DNA from: Candidatus Cloacimonadota bacterium
GTDB taxonomy: Bacteria > Cloacimonadota > Cloacimonadia > Cloacimonadales > TCS61
Direction of reading: 5' to 3'
Assembly (NCBI GenBank): GCA_021108055.1
Contig: JAIORR010000052.1
Span: 1-6,704, forward strand
Length of the DNA: 6,704 nt
This document shows, in pieces, positions 1 to 6,693 of the stretch (position 1 is the stretch's first letter; each line of letters begins with the position of its first letter). The notes beneath the pieces were generated by a model. The model made no database searches and was not told the DNA's origin. It worked only from the letters and a program-made list of their open reading frames with translations. A program made the position numbers and the translations under genes.

Positions 1-14
1 CATTATCTTCATTC

Positions 15-30
15 TGGAATACTTATTGCA
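15..30 (+). promoter_or_regulatory. Candidate sigma-54 (-24/-12) promoter of the carboxypeptidase gene
   Basis: The sequence TGGAATACTTATTGCA has the GG (16-17) and GC (28-29) dinucleotides exactly 10 bases apart, the spacing that sigma-54 requires, and a perfect TTGCA -12 element. The -24 element keeps TGG but departs from TGGCAC (TGGAAT). The expected transcription start is about 12 nt past the GC, near position 41, which leaves a leader of about 28 nt before the ATG at 69. An NtrC-type activator is encoded about 5 kb downstream. Any enhancer site would lie left of the window and cannot be seen. In AT-rich DNA a chance match is possible, so this is a moderate call. Confidence 0.5.
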
Positions 31-68
31 TATATTTATAAACAATAAATACGAGGAGATTAAAATTA

Positions 69-3000
69 ATGAAAAAGATTATTTTTTTAATTACATTATT
101 GACTGTTGCTTTCACTTTGAACGCCTTCTGGCGCAATGCCGAAATGGAAGTGAGGGTTTTTTATAACAGCCAATCGGAACTCGCAAAATTAGCTGAACTG
201 CATTTGAACGGTGATGTTTATCCCAATGGTGAAGCCCTATTATATGTAATTCCCTCCGAACTGGAAATGATCAAATCTACCGGTCTTCGATATAAGATCG
301 AGCGGGAAGACCTGAATGAATTTTCAAGGAATTTCTGGCAGTCGATGGACCCCACCAGGGAAGCATATCACACTTATACAGAAATTGTAGCTCTGGCAGA
401 CAGCCTGGCAACCACATTTCCATCGATATGTGAAAAGCATATATTTGGTACTTCCGTGCAGGGAAGGGAACTTGGTGCTCTCAAAATTAGCGATAACGTT
501 TCCTTAGATGAGAATGAAGCGGAAGTGATGTTCGACGGCGGAATTCACGGTGATGAAATAGGATGTTCCGAAAATTGCATTCGTTTTGCTCGTGATCTGT
601 GCCGTGATTACAGTATCGATCCCAATATTACAGACCTGGTGGATAACCGCGAAATATGGATTTATTATTGTGTAAATCCTGACGGTCGTGTTGCAGATAG
701 CCGTAGAAATGCGAACTACGTTGACCTTAACCGTGATGGCGGTTATATGTGGGATGGCTGGGGCAGCAGCACAGGAGCATTTTCTCAACCCGAATCAAAA
801 GCTCTTCGAGATGCAACTTATGGCAGACAGTTCGTCGTGCATACAACCTATCACAGCGGAACAGAATATATTTCCTGTCCCTGGAGCTACCGTGCTGATC
901 AATGCCCGGATTTCAGTCATATTCTTCAGCTTGCCGGTGTATATTCATCTACATCCGGTTATGCAAATATGGAGTATGGTCAGGGTTGTACTGGAATGTA
1001 TCCTATCAACGGAAGTACAAAAGATACGAATTATGGTGCTGCCGGTGCGATCAGTTGGTCGATGGAGATTTCTTATTCTAAACATCCACCTACATCACAA
1101 ATTCAAATGTATTATCAATATAACGTTCCGGCAATGCTGGCTATGATAGAATATTCCGGTTACGGTCTGGAAGGAATAGTAACCGATGTAAATACCGGCG
1201 ATCCGGTTACCGCAGCAGTTTTTATTAACGATTATTTCCCAACTTATACAGACCCTATTGTTGGCGACTACCATAAATATGTTCTACCGGGAACTTATGA
1301 TATTACGATCGTGGCAAATGGCTATGAAACTCAAACGATCACAAGTGTAACAGCTACTGCCAATAGTTCAACAGCCACAGACTTCCAACTTACACCACAG
1401 GATGGTCAGTTTGCATATAGGATTTGCAGTTCTCAAATTCCAAATAATAATACAGCGGACGAAGGTGATACACCCGGAGTTATTGGAGCTCCGGATGATA
1501 GAAATTATTCAATCGGTAAGAATGGCTGGATTGTTCTTGATATGCAATTTCCTATTGTTGACGGACCGGGAAATGATATAAAAATATTTGAAGGTGACAC
1601 TTCTCCGGAAGGATATACTTGTTATGTTGGAGAATTTATCGATGGACCCTGGTATTCATTGGGAGCAGGTAACGGAACTGCAGAATTTGATATTTCTTTA
1701 AGTAGTTTGATCGAAGCCCAGTTCGTGAAGATAGTTGATGATGGAGACGGCACTCAAACCGCACCGGATGCTGGTTTTGATCTGGATGCTGTGGCAACCA
1801 TGGAAAGTATTTCCGGTGTTTATATTGCTCTTACAGGATATGAGATCGATGATTCGACCGGTAATGGAAATGGAATGATCGATCCAGATGAAACTGTAGA
1901 TATTTCCATATCTCTTAGAAATAACGGAGATGAGACTGCGAATGATCTTTCGGGAATAATTAGCTCAACATCTCCGTATGTAGTATTTGATGTTAGCACG
2001 GCAAATTTTGGAAATCTGGAACCAAATCAAACCTCTACAGGTATTTTCACAGCAACTTTTGATAATTCTACACCTATCGGTGAAACAGTTCAACTGGTGC
2101 TCGATGTTTCCGCAAATTCAGGAACTTATACAAATACATTTGATATAGTTGTAGCAGTTGGACTTATGGTGGAAGATTTTGAAACAAATAATTTCGAGAG
2201 CTTTGAATGGCAGTTCGGTGGTAATGCAGATTGGTTTACAACTACCGGAGCTTATGAAGGAATATATTGTGCTCGCTCGGGTAGTATCGGTCATAACCAG
2301 AGTTCTTCTTTGTATCTGGATGTTGAAGTTCTATCTGCCGGTGAACTGAGCTTCTATAAAAAAGTTTCCTCTGAAAGTGGTTATGACTATCTGCGTTTCT
2401 TTGTAGATAATAATGAAATGGGAGCCTGGAGCGGTACGGTTGATTGGAGCCAGGAAACATATCAGATCACTGCGGGAGAGCATACTTTTAAATGGGAATA
2501 CATTAAAGATGTTGGTGTTATAGGTGGTTCAGACTGTGGCTGGATAGATTATATTGTTTTTCCGCCCATCAGTATAACACCTCTTCCTCCTCCTGAAAAT
2601 CTAATTGCAACAGTTATCGATTATAATTCTTCGATTCTTCTTGAATGGGGTTCGCAAACTCGAACAAAAACAAGAGAGCAAAGAGATCTTCTTGGTTATA
2701 ATGTTTATTTGGATGGTGTTTTTTTGGTATCCATAACAGATTCCTGTTATTATTTTTACGGACCTTTAGCGGCTGGAGATTATCATTTTGAAGTAACTGC
2801 TGTTTACGATGAAGGTGAATCGGAACCTGCGACAGTTGTGGCAACAGTTGTTCTGAATCCCCCGGAAAATCTGACTGCAACTTCACAGGGGAATGATATT
2901 CTTCTTACCTGGGAGCTTCCTCTTGTTGGTCGAGGAATATCCGAATACAAAATATACAGAGATCAGGTTTACGTTACTTCCACTACAGATACTTTATATC

Positions 3001-3419
3001 TTGATGAAAATGTTTCAGGTGGAAATTACACTTATGGTGTTCTCACAGTTTTTGATGGTGGTTATGAATCTGAAATTATAGAAGTTACCATAGAACACAC
3101 AGATGCCGGAAATAATTTTCTTCCCGCTGTAACAGAATTAATTGGTAATTATCCAAACCCTTTCAATCCGGCAACAACTTTCAGTTTCTCAATTGCAACT
3201 AATTCATCTCTTGTAGAGCTTTCCATTTACAATATAAAGGGTCAAAAGGTGCGAACCCTGGTTAACAAAGAAGTAAACTCCGGTTATCATAATGTTGTGT
3301 GGAATGGAAAGGATGATAACGGGAAGGGAGTTTCCAGCGGCATCTATTTTTCTATCTTTGATGTGGAAAATAATGATGGAGATTTCACCAGCATGAAAAA
3401 AATAATATTATTGAAATAA
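69..3419 (+). CDS. Secreted multidomain M14 zinc carboxypeptidase with T9SS-type C-terminal sorting domain
   Basis: This is a 1116-aa exported metallocarboxypeptidase, expected to remove C-terminal residues from peptides outside the cell or at its surface. ATG at 69 is preceded by AGGAG (54-58). Residues 1-19 form a signal peptide (MKK, hydrophobic core, cleavage probably after LNA). Residues 25-85 resemble the M14 propeptide. The catalytic domain (about 97-362) has zinc ligands H160 and E163 (HGDE) and H262 (YHSG), substrate-binding N221-R222 (DLNRD), R212 as probable CPA Arg127, Y311 as CPA Tyr248 and E333 as catalytic Glu270; the Y-to-E distance of 22 equals that of CPA. All key residues are present, so it should be active. 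A transthyretin-like domain (about 366-442) follows, as in M14B enzymes. Next come a surface beta-sandwich (446-580, DGPGNDIKIFEG), a CARDB-like domain (586-698) with an acidic, possibly Ca-binding loop (DDSTGNGNGMIDPDE), a MAM/jelly-roll-like domain (701-833), two Fn3 domains and a FlgD-like sorting domain (1026-1116). It appears monocistronic, with a terminator downstream. Domain names after the catalytic part are by pattern only. Confidence 0.93.
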   Translation: MKKIIFLITLLTVAFTLNAFWRNAEMEVRVFYNSQSELAKLAELHLNGDVYPNGEALLYVIPSELEMIKSTGLRYKIEREDLNEFSRNFWQSMDPTREAYHTYTEIVALADSLATTFPSICEKHIFGTSVQGRELGALKISDNVSLDENEAEVMFDGGIHGDEIGCSENCIRFARDLCRDYSIDPNITDLVDNREIWIYYCVNPDGRVADSRRNANYVDLNRDGGYMWDGWGSSTGAFSQPESKALRDATYGRQFVVHTTYHSGTEYISCPWSYRADQCPDFSHILQLAGVYSSTSGYANMEYGQGCTGMYPINGSTKDTNYGAAGAISWSMEISYSKHPPTSQIQMYYQYNVPAMLAMIEYSGYGLEGIVTDVNTGDPVTAAVFINDYFPTYTDPIVGDYHKYVLPGTYDITIVANGYETQTITSVTATANSSTATDFQLTPQDGQFAYRICSSQIPNNNTADEGDTPGVIGAPDDRNYSIGKNGWIVLDMQFPIVDGPGNDIKIFEGDTSPEGYTCYVGEFIDGPWYSLGAGNGTAEFDISLSSLIEAQFVKIVDDGDGTQTAPDAGFDLDAVATMESISGVYIALTGYEIDDSTGNGNGMIDPDETVDISISLRNNGDETANDLSGIISSTSPYVVFDVSTANFGNLEPNQTSTGIFTATFDNSTPIGETVQLVLDVSANSGTYTNTFDIVVAVGLMVEDFETNNFESFEWQFGGNADWFTTTGAYEGIYCARSGSIGHNQSSSLYLDVEVLSAGELSFYKKVSSESGYDYLRFFVDNNEMGAWSGTVDWSQETYQITAGEHTFKWEYIKDVGVIGGSDCGWIDYIVFPPISITPLPPPENLIATVIDYNSSILLEWGSQTRTKTREQRDLLGYNVYLDGVFLVSITDSCYYFYGPLAAGDYHFEVTAVYDEGESEPATVVATVVLNPPENLTATSQGNDILLTWELPLVGRGISEYKIYRDQVYVTSTTDTLYLDENVSGGNYTYGVLTVFDGGYESEIIEVTIEHTDAGNNFLPAVTELIGNYPNPFNPATTFSFSIATNSSLVELSIYNIKGQKVRTLVNKEVNSGYHNVVWNGKDDNGKGVSSGIYFSIFDVENNDGDFTSMKKIILLK
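2586..3095 (+). repeat. Two tandem fibronectin III-like modules in the carboxypeptidase
   Basis: Residues 840-922 and 930-1009 are two consecutive Fn3-like units. Both open with PPENLxAT, continue to a core strand with tryptophan (ILLEW at 856-860, ILLTWE at 944-949), carry the Tyr strand (GYNVYLDG; EYKIYRDQVYV) and a G-DYHFEVTAVYDEGESE / GNYTYGVLTVFDGGYESE strand pair. The first unit has an extra charged loop (SQTRTKTREQRD, about 862-873) between the Trp strand and the GYNVY strand. Such modules usually act as spacers or binding arms in secreted hydrolases; a binding partner cannot be read from the sequence. Confidence 0.7.
3144..3416 (+). other. C-terminal FlgD-like / T9SS type A sorting domain
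   Basis: Residues 1026-1116 start with GNYPNPFNPATTFSFSI, continue with VELSIYNIKGQKVRTLVNKEVNSG and WNGKDDNGKGVSSGIYF, and end in MKKIILLK. This matches the roughly 80-90-residue module that ends many secreted proteins in Bacteroidota, Cloacimonadota and neighbouring phyla and directs export across the outer membrane by the Por (type IX) system. It implies a two-step export route: Sec at the N terminus, then T9SS at the C terminus. No T9SS component gene lies in the window, so the route is inferred from the family. Confidence 0.85.
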
Positions 3420-3446
3420 TGAACAAATGAACATTCTCAACCCCCG

Positions 3447-3485
3447 AAACCTTCAGGATAAAACAGGTGTCTTGAAGGTTTTTTT
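3447..3485 (+). terminator. Rho-independent terminator after the carboxypeptidase gene
   Basis: AAACCTTCA (3447-3455) is the exact reverse complement of TGAAGGTTT (3473-3481). The stem extends inward by about 5 more pairs, including two G-U pairs, to a 7-nt loop, giving about 14 pairs in all. A run of seven T (3479-3485) follows at the base. It begins 27 nt after the carboxypeptidase stop and separates that gene from the kinase operon. Confidence 0.9.
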
Positions 3486-3656
3486 GTGTGAAAAAAAATA
3501 GAACTTAGAGGTCCAAAACAAAGGCTGATCATTCCGGCTGAATAGAATTATAACTAATTTTCGTTTTATTATTCACAGGGAAATAATTCATCGAGCTAAA
3601 AGAAATTTCTTGTCAGGAAATAACATATTATCTTTTTTAGGAATTGAACTACGCAT

Positions 3657-3660
3657 GGAG
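3657..3660 (+). promoter_or_regulatory. Ribosome binding site supporting the GTG start of the kinase
   Basis: GGAG lies 8 nt before the GTG at 3669. The reading frame has a TGA stop at 3645-3647 and no other start codon between that stop and the GTG, so this site and the MKKKRILIVEDE receiver N terminus fix the start. I saw no convincing promoter for the operon in 3486-3656; this stretch is AT-rich and contains only weak repeats. Confidence 0.75.
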
Positions 3661-3668
3661 AATATTCT

Positions 3669-5099
3669 GTGAAAAAGAAAAGAATTCTTATCGTTGAAGA
3701 TGAATTGATTATTTCCGAGGATATTTGCATAATTGTAAAAAATTGTGGATATTCGGTTGCGGGAGTAATTACTTCCGGCGAGGATGCAGTTTCCCTTGCT
3801 GCTGAACTCGATCCCGATCTTGTTTTGATGGATATTATGCTGGAAAACAACATGACCGGTCTGGAAGCAGCAGAAACAATATTCTCCGATCTTGAGATAC
3901 CGATCATCTTCCTCACGGCTTATGCAGATGATGAGACAATTCAGAAAGTACTGAAGACAGGTCCGTATGGTTATATAATAAAACCTTTTGATGAGAGAGA
4001 ATTGAGAGTAACCCTGGAACTGGCTTTTTATAAACATGCCAAGGAAAAAGAATTGAAGCTAAGCGAGGAAAAATACAGAAGTATTTTTGAAAATATTCAG
4101 GACGTTTACTATGAAGTAGATATGAATGGAATTATCCTCGAAATGAGTCCTTCGATCGAGGTTTTTTCAAAATATCTCCGTCAAGATCTTATCGGGAAAC
4201 AGATCGATGATTTCTATGCTGAGCCCAAGCAAGGAAACGAGATGTTAATGAAACTGCATGATAAAGGCAGGATCAATGATTTTGAGATCGATATTAAAGA
4301 CAAGAATGGAAATATCATAAATTGTTCTGTAACTTCTAAGCTTTTTCTAAATGATAATAATAAACCTCAGAAAATAGTTGGTTCACTTCGGAATATCACA
4401 GAGCATAAAGAAATGCAAAAATATTTATTGCAGACGGAACGTTTAGCCGGAGTTGGTCAACTGGCTGCCGGTATTGCTCATGAAATACGAAATCCTTTAG
4501 GAAACATAAGTTCTGCCGTTCAGTTCTGTATAACAAAATACAAGCCTTCTAAAGAAATAAAACAATACCTCGATATGATCCTGCGAAATTCTGATAATGC
4601 AAATAAGATAATAAAAGAATTACTGGATTTTGCAACACCGAGAGAGATCAACCTTAAAAAAGGCAGTATTATAAAAATTCTTGATAATGCAATTGAACTC
4701 GTCAAAGCCAGGTTCCTTGAAACCGGCGTGAATATCAAGAAGAAATATTCTGATAGGATACCGGACGTCCTAATGGATGAGAAATGGATGGAAAGATCTT
4801 TTTTAAATCTGATAGTAAATGCAATTGATGCTATGGATAATGGTAATTCGTTAAATATTAAAGTAGAATTGAAAAGTAATTCGATCATTTTATCTTTTAA
4901 AGATACAGGAAAAGGCATTTCAGAAGAAAACCTGATGAAAGTATTTGATCCGTTCTTTACCACAAAAGACGATGGTACGGGGCTTGGAATGTCATCTGTT
5001 TATCAGGTGATTACAGCTCATAACGGAACAATAAACCTGAAAAGCAAAGTTGGTAAAGGAACCGATGTGATTATTTCTCTACCAATTTCAAAGAATTAA
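3669..5099 (+). CDS. Soluble sensor histidine kinase with N-terminal receiver (REC-PAS-HisKA-HATPase)
   Basis: This 476-aa cytoplasmic kinase most likely phosphorylates the NtrC-type regulator encoded 14 nt downstream. It starts at GTG. The receiver (about 5-118) has acidic residues E10/D11, phosphoacceptor D55 (LVLMDIML), T83 and K105 (IIKPF), so it should be phosphorylatable. A helical linker leads to a PAS domain (about 133-247, ending NITEHKE, a common PAS/PAC exit motif). The HisKA domain has H271 in AHEIRNPL, the NtrB-like form. The ATPase domain shows the N box (N384, NAIDAMD), G1 DTGKGIS (412-418), F box FDPFFTTK (426-433) and G2 GTGLGMS (436-442). There is no signal peptide or membrane segment. 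The receiver is N-terminal, unlike ordinary hybrid kinases that carry it at the C terminus, which suggests that another kinase or phosphate donor tunes this one. The PAS ligand is unknown, and no CxxC or clear heme or flavin signature is visible. The family call is firm; the signal is not predictable. Confidence 0.95.
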   Translation: MKKKRILIVEDELIISEDICIIVKNCGYSVAGVITSGEDAVSLAAELDPDLVLMDIMLENNMTGLEAAETIFSDLEIPIIFLTAYADDETIQKVLKTGPYGYIIKPFDERELRVTLELAFYKHAKEKELKLSEEKYRSIFENIQDVYYEVDMNGIILEMSPSIEVFSKYLRQDLIGKQIDDFYAEPKQGNEMLMKLHDKGRINDFEIDIKDKNGNIINCSVTSKLFLNDNNKPQKIVGSLRNITEHKEMQKYLLQTERLAGVGQLAAGIAHEIRNPLGNISSAVQFCITKYKPSKEIKQYLDMILRNSDNANKIIKELLDFATPREINLKKGSIIKILDNAIELVKARFLETGVNIKKKYSDRIPDVLMDEKWMERSFLNLIVNAIDAMDNGNSLNIKVELKSNSIILSFKDTGKGISEENLMKVFDPFFTTKDDGTGLGMSSVYQVITAHNGTINLKSKVGKGTDVIISLPISKN

Positions 5100-5113
5100 C
5101 AAAGGAATGGAAA

Positions 5114-6478
5114 ATGGAATCGATATTAGTTATTGAAGATAATAAAGATATGCAATTTCTTCTTTCCAATATTCTCAATGAAGAAGGTTTCAAAGTTTGT
5201 TGCGTTGGAGAAGGAAAAAATGCTTTCCCTGTAATTAATAAAGGTGCAACCGACTTGATACTTCTGGATATGCGTCTTCCGGGAATGAATGGGATGGCTA
5301 TCCTGAAAAAGATCGGGAAGATCGATAAAGAAATTCCTGTGATAATGTTAACCGCCTATGGTGAAATAAAGGATGCTGTGAAAGCGATGCAGTTAGGTGC
5401 TTATGATTATATTACAAAACCATTCGTTAATGAAGAATTGATCTTGATCATTAGAAAAGCTCTTAAAACCAGGTCTTTGAATAAAGAAGTGAAAAGCCTG
5501 AGGATGAAATTAAACAAAAAAAGAATTTATGAAAAAGAGTTGGGTGAAAGCCGGGCAATAAAGAGGATATTAAAACAAGCCGAATTGGTAGCACCCACAA
5601 ATATGTGTGTGATGATTCAGGGAAAAAGCGGTACAGGTAAAGAAGTCATTGCCAATATTATCCATCACAAAAGTAATCGAAAAAGTAAACCGTTTATTGC
5701 AGTTGATTGTGGAGCGATCCCCGCGACTTTACTCGAAAGCGAATTATTTGGATATGAAAAGGGTGCTTTTACAGGTGCCAATTCCACAAAAAAAGGAAAA
5801 TTTGAAAAAGCAAATGGCGGTACCATACTTCTCGATGAAATTACTAACCTTCCCTTTGAAGGGCAGGCTTCAATACTCCGTGCAATAGAAGAAAGAAAAA
5901 TTAATTATGTCGGCGGGAAAAAACCTGTAGATTTAGATGTGAGAATCATAGCAACCACAAATCTTGATTTTCTTCAGGAAGTGAAAAAAGGAAATTTTAG
6001 AGAAGACCTCTATCACAGGCTTAATCAATTCCAGATTAATCTTCCTACTCTTAAAGAAAGGAAAGAAGACATACCTGTCCTGGCAAAAGAATTCCTGAAA
6101 GAAGCAAATCTTGAACTCGGGAAAAACATAAAAGATTTTTCTGTAGGAGCAATCAGACGGCTTTTGAATTATGACTGGCCGGGAAATATACGCGAATTGA
6201 AACATATGGTCAAAAAGGCAGTTCTTCTGACAGAATCAGGAAATATTACCGGTAGAATAATTTTCTTAGATTCGGCAAATCAAGGTGACAGCATTTTCAA
6301 TATAGAGGAAATAAACGATAAGACTTCATTTGATCAGATCATCGGTACAATTGAAAGCGATCTGATACTGAAAGCGATCAAAAAAGCTAAAGGAAATAAG
6401 ACGAAAGCAGCCAAACTTCTAAATATGAATCGAAAAACACTTTATAGAAAAATGAATATCCTGGGAATTCCATTATAA
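5114..6478 (+). CDS. NtrC-family sigma-54-dependent response regulator (REC-AAA+-Fis HTH)
   Basis: This 454-aa enhancer-binding activator couples ATP hydrolysis to opening of sigma-54 RNA polymerase promoters. ATG at 5114 has AAAGGA (5101-5106) 7 nt upstream and lies 14 nt after the kinase stop, so the two genes are very likely co-transcribed. The receiver (about 3-115) has E8/D9, phosphoacceptor D52 (LILLDMRLPG), T80 and K102 (TKPF). A helical linker (about 118-140) precedes the AAA+ domain, with Walker A GKSGTGKE (170-177; family members usually have GESGTGKE), the sigma-54 contact loop GAFTGA (217-222), Walker B GGTILLDE (235-242), sensor I (VRIIATTN, 276-283), arginine-finger region FREDLYHRL (295-303) and sensor II WPGNIREL (355-362). 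The C-terminal Fis-type helix-turn-helix (about 412-454) contains GNKTKAAKLLNMNRKTLYRKM. The length is normal for the family and every functional motif is intact. The gene resembles AtoC/ZraR-type regulators, but its targets cannot be assigned by name. Nearby sigma-54 promoter motifs are candidate targets. Confidence 0.97.
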   Translation: MESILVIEDNKDMQFLLSNILNEEGFKVCCVGEGKNAFPVINKGATDLILLDMRLPGMNGMAILKKIGKIDKEIPVIMLTAYGEIKDAVKAMQLGAYDYITKPFVNEELILIIRKALKTRSLNKEVKSLRMKLNKKRIYEKELGESRAIKRILKQAELVAPTNMCVMIQGKSGTGKEVIANIIHHKSNRKSKPFIAVDCGAIPATLLESELFGYEKGAFTGANSTKKGKFEKANGGTILLDEITNLPFEGQASILRAIEERKINYVGGKKPVDLDVRIIATTNLDFLQEVKKGNFREDLYHRLNQFQINLPTLKERKEDIPVLAKEFLKEANLELGKNIKDFSVGAIRRLLNYDWPGNIRELKHMVKKAVLLTESGNITGRIIFLDSANQGDSIFNIEEINDKTSFDQIIGTIESDLILKAIKKAKGNKTKAAKLLNMNRKTLYRKMNILGIPL

Positions 6479-6585
6479 TAACTGAGTAATAATTGAGACA
6501 GTTTTTATTCGAATATCGGTCGTATATGACTCAACTAAATATAAATATTTTTAGAAACAAATATATTCCTTTTTTTCAAATTCCG

Positions 6586-6602
6586 TAATACATTATGTAT
6601 TA
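6586..6602 (+). promoter_or_regulatory. 17-bp perfect palindrome, candidate activator binding site (UAS)
   Basis: TAATACAT-T-ATGTATTA is a perfect 8+8 inverted repeat with a single central base. Its centre (6594) is about 80 bp before the expected start of the downstream sigma-54 promoter, within the range where NtrC-type dimers bind. No T-run follows it, so it does not look like a terminator. It is A/T-dominated, so chance is possible. Binding by the adjacent regulator is an inference. Confidence 0.4.
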
Positions 6603-6649
6603 ATATAGATAGAACGATTTTTCAGACATCTTATTTAAGTTTTATTTTT

Positions 6650-6665
6650 TGGCACAGTATTTGCA
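6650..6665 (+). promoter_or_regulatory. Sigma-54 (-24/-12) promoter of the downstream gene
   Basis: TGGCACAGTATTTGCA matches the consensus TGGCAC-N5-TTGCA exactly. GG (6651-6652) and GC (6663-6664) are separated by 10 bases. Transcription should start near 6675, giving a leader of about 19 nt before the ATG at 6694. It is preceded by a T-rich stretch (6641-6650), common upstream of such promoters. The sigma-54 activator gene ends only about 170 bp upstream, and a palindromic candidate enhancer lies between them. Confidence 0.88.
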
Positions 6666-6693
6666 TTTTTAAAATAATTTTGATGAGGATATA

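Noticed and set aside
504..1146. Open frames in other frames over the catalytic domain (minus 504-788, plus 688-1146)
   Set aside because: They overlap the zinc carboxypeptidase core with all its catalytic motifs in the main frame; the alternative products look like shadow translations.
2158..3081. Short open frames on both strands inside the accessory domains of the carboxypeptidase
   Set aside because: The main frame holds recognisable Fn3 and beta-sandwich patterns throughout, and the short frames have no RBS or family resemblance.
3523..3541. Direct repeat GGCTGA at 3523-3528 and 3536-3541 (13-bp period)
   Set aside because: Six bases repeated twice is too little to call an operator, and no promoter was recognised beside it.
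3601..3610. Palindrome AGAAATTTCT in the kinase leader
   Set aside because: A 10-bp AT-rich palindrome is expected by chance and has no similarity to the 6586-6602 palindrome.
3638..3655. GG...GC motif resembling a sigma-54 promoter in front of the kinase
   Set aside because: GG (3640-3641) and GC (3653-3654) are separated by 11 bases rather than the strict 10, the -12 element is not TTGC, and the start would fall on the RBS.
3588..4037. Minus-strand open frames (3588-4037 and 3596-3916) over the kinase start and leader
   Set aside because: They lie antisense to the receiver domain, which is clearly coding, and the translations show no recognisable domain.
4520..6205. Open frames in the kinase ATPase domain (minus 4520-4963) and in the AAA+ domain (plus 5649-5888, minus 5933-6205)
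   Set aside because: They overlap highly conserved motifs of the real genes and are therefore shadows.
6483..6534. TTGAG (6493-6497) and CTCAA (6530-6534) inverted repeat as an activator site
   Set aside because: The arms are only 5 bases with a 32-base spacer and no flanking symmetry; the 6586-6602 palindrome is a better candidate.
6537..6550. AAATAT-AA-ATATTT inverted repeat followed by T residues as a terminator for the regulator gene
   Set aside because: The stem is only A-T pairs with a 2-nt loop, so it would be unstable. No convincing terminator was found between 6479 and 6650.
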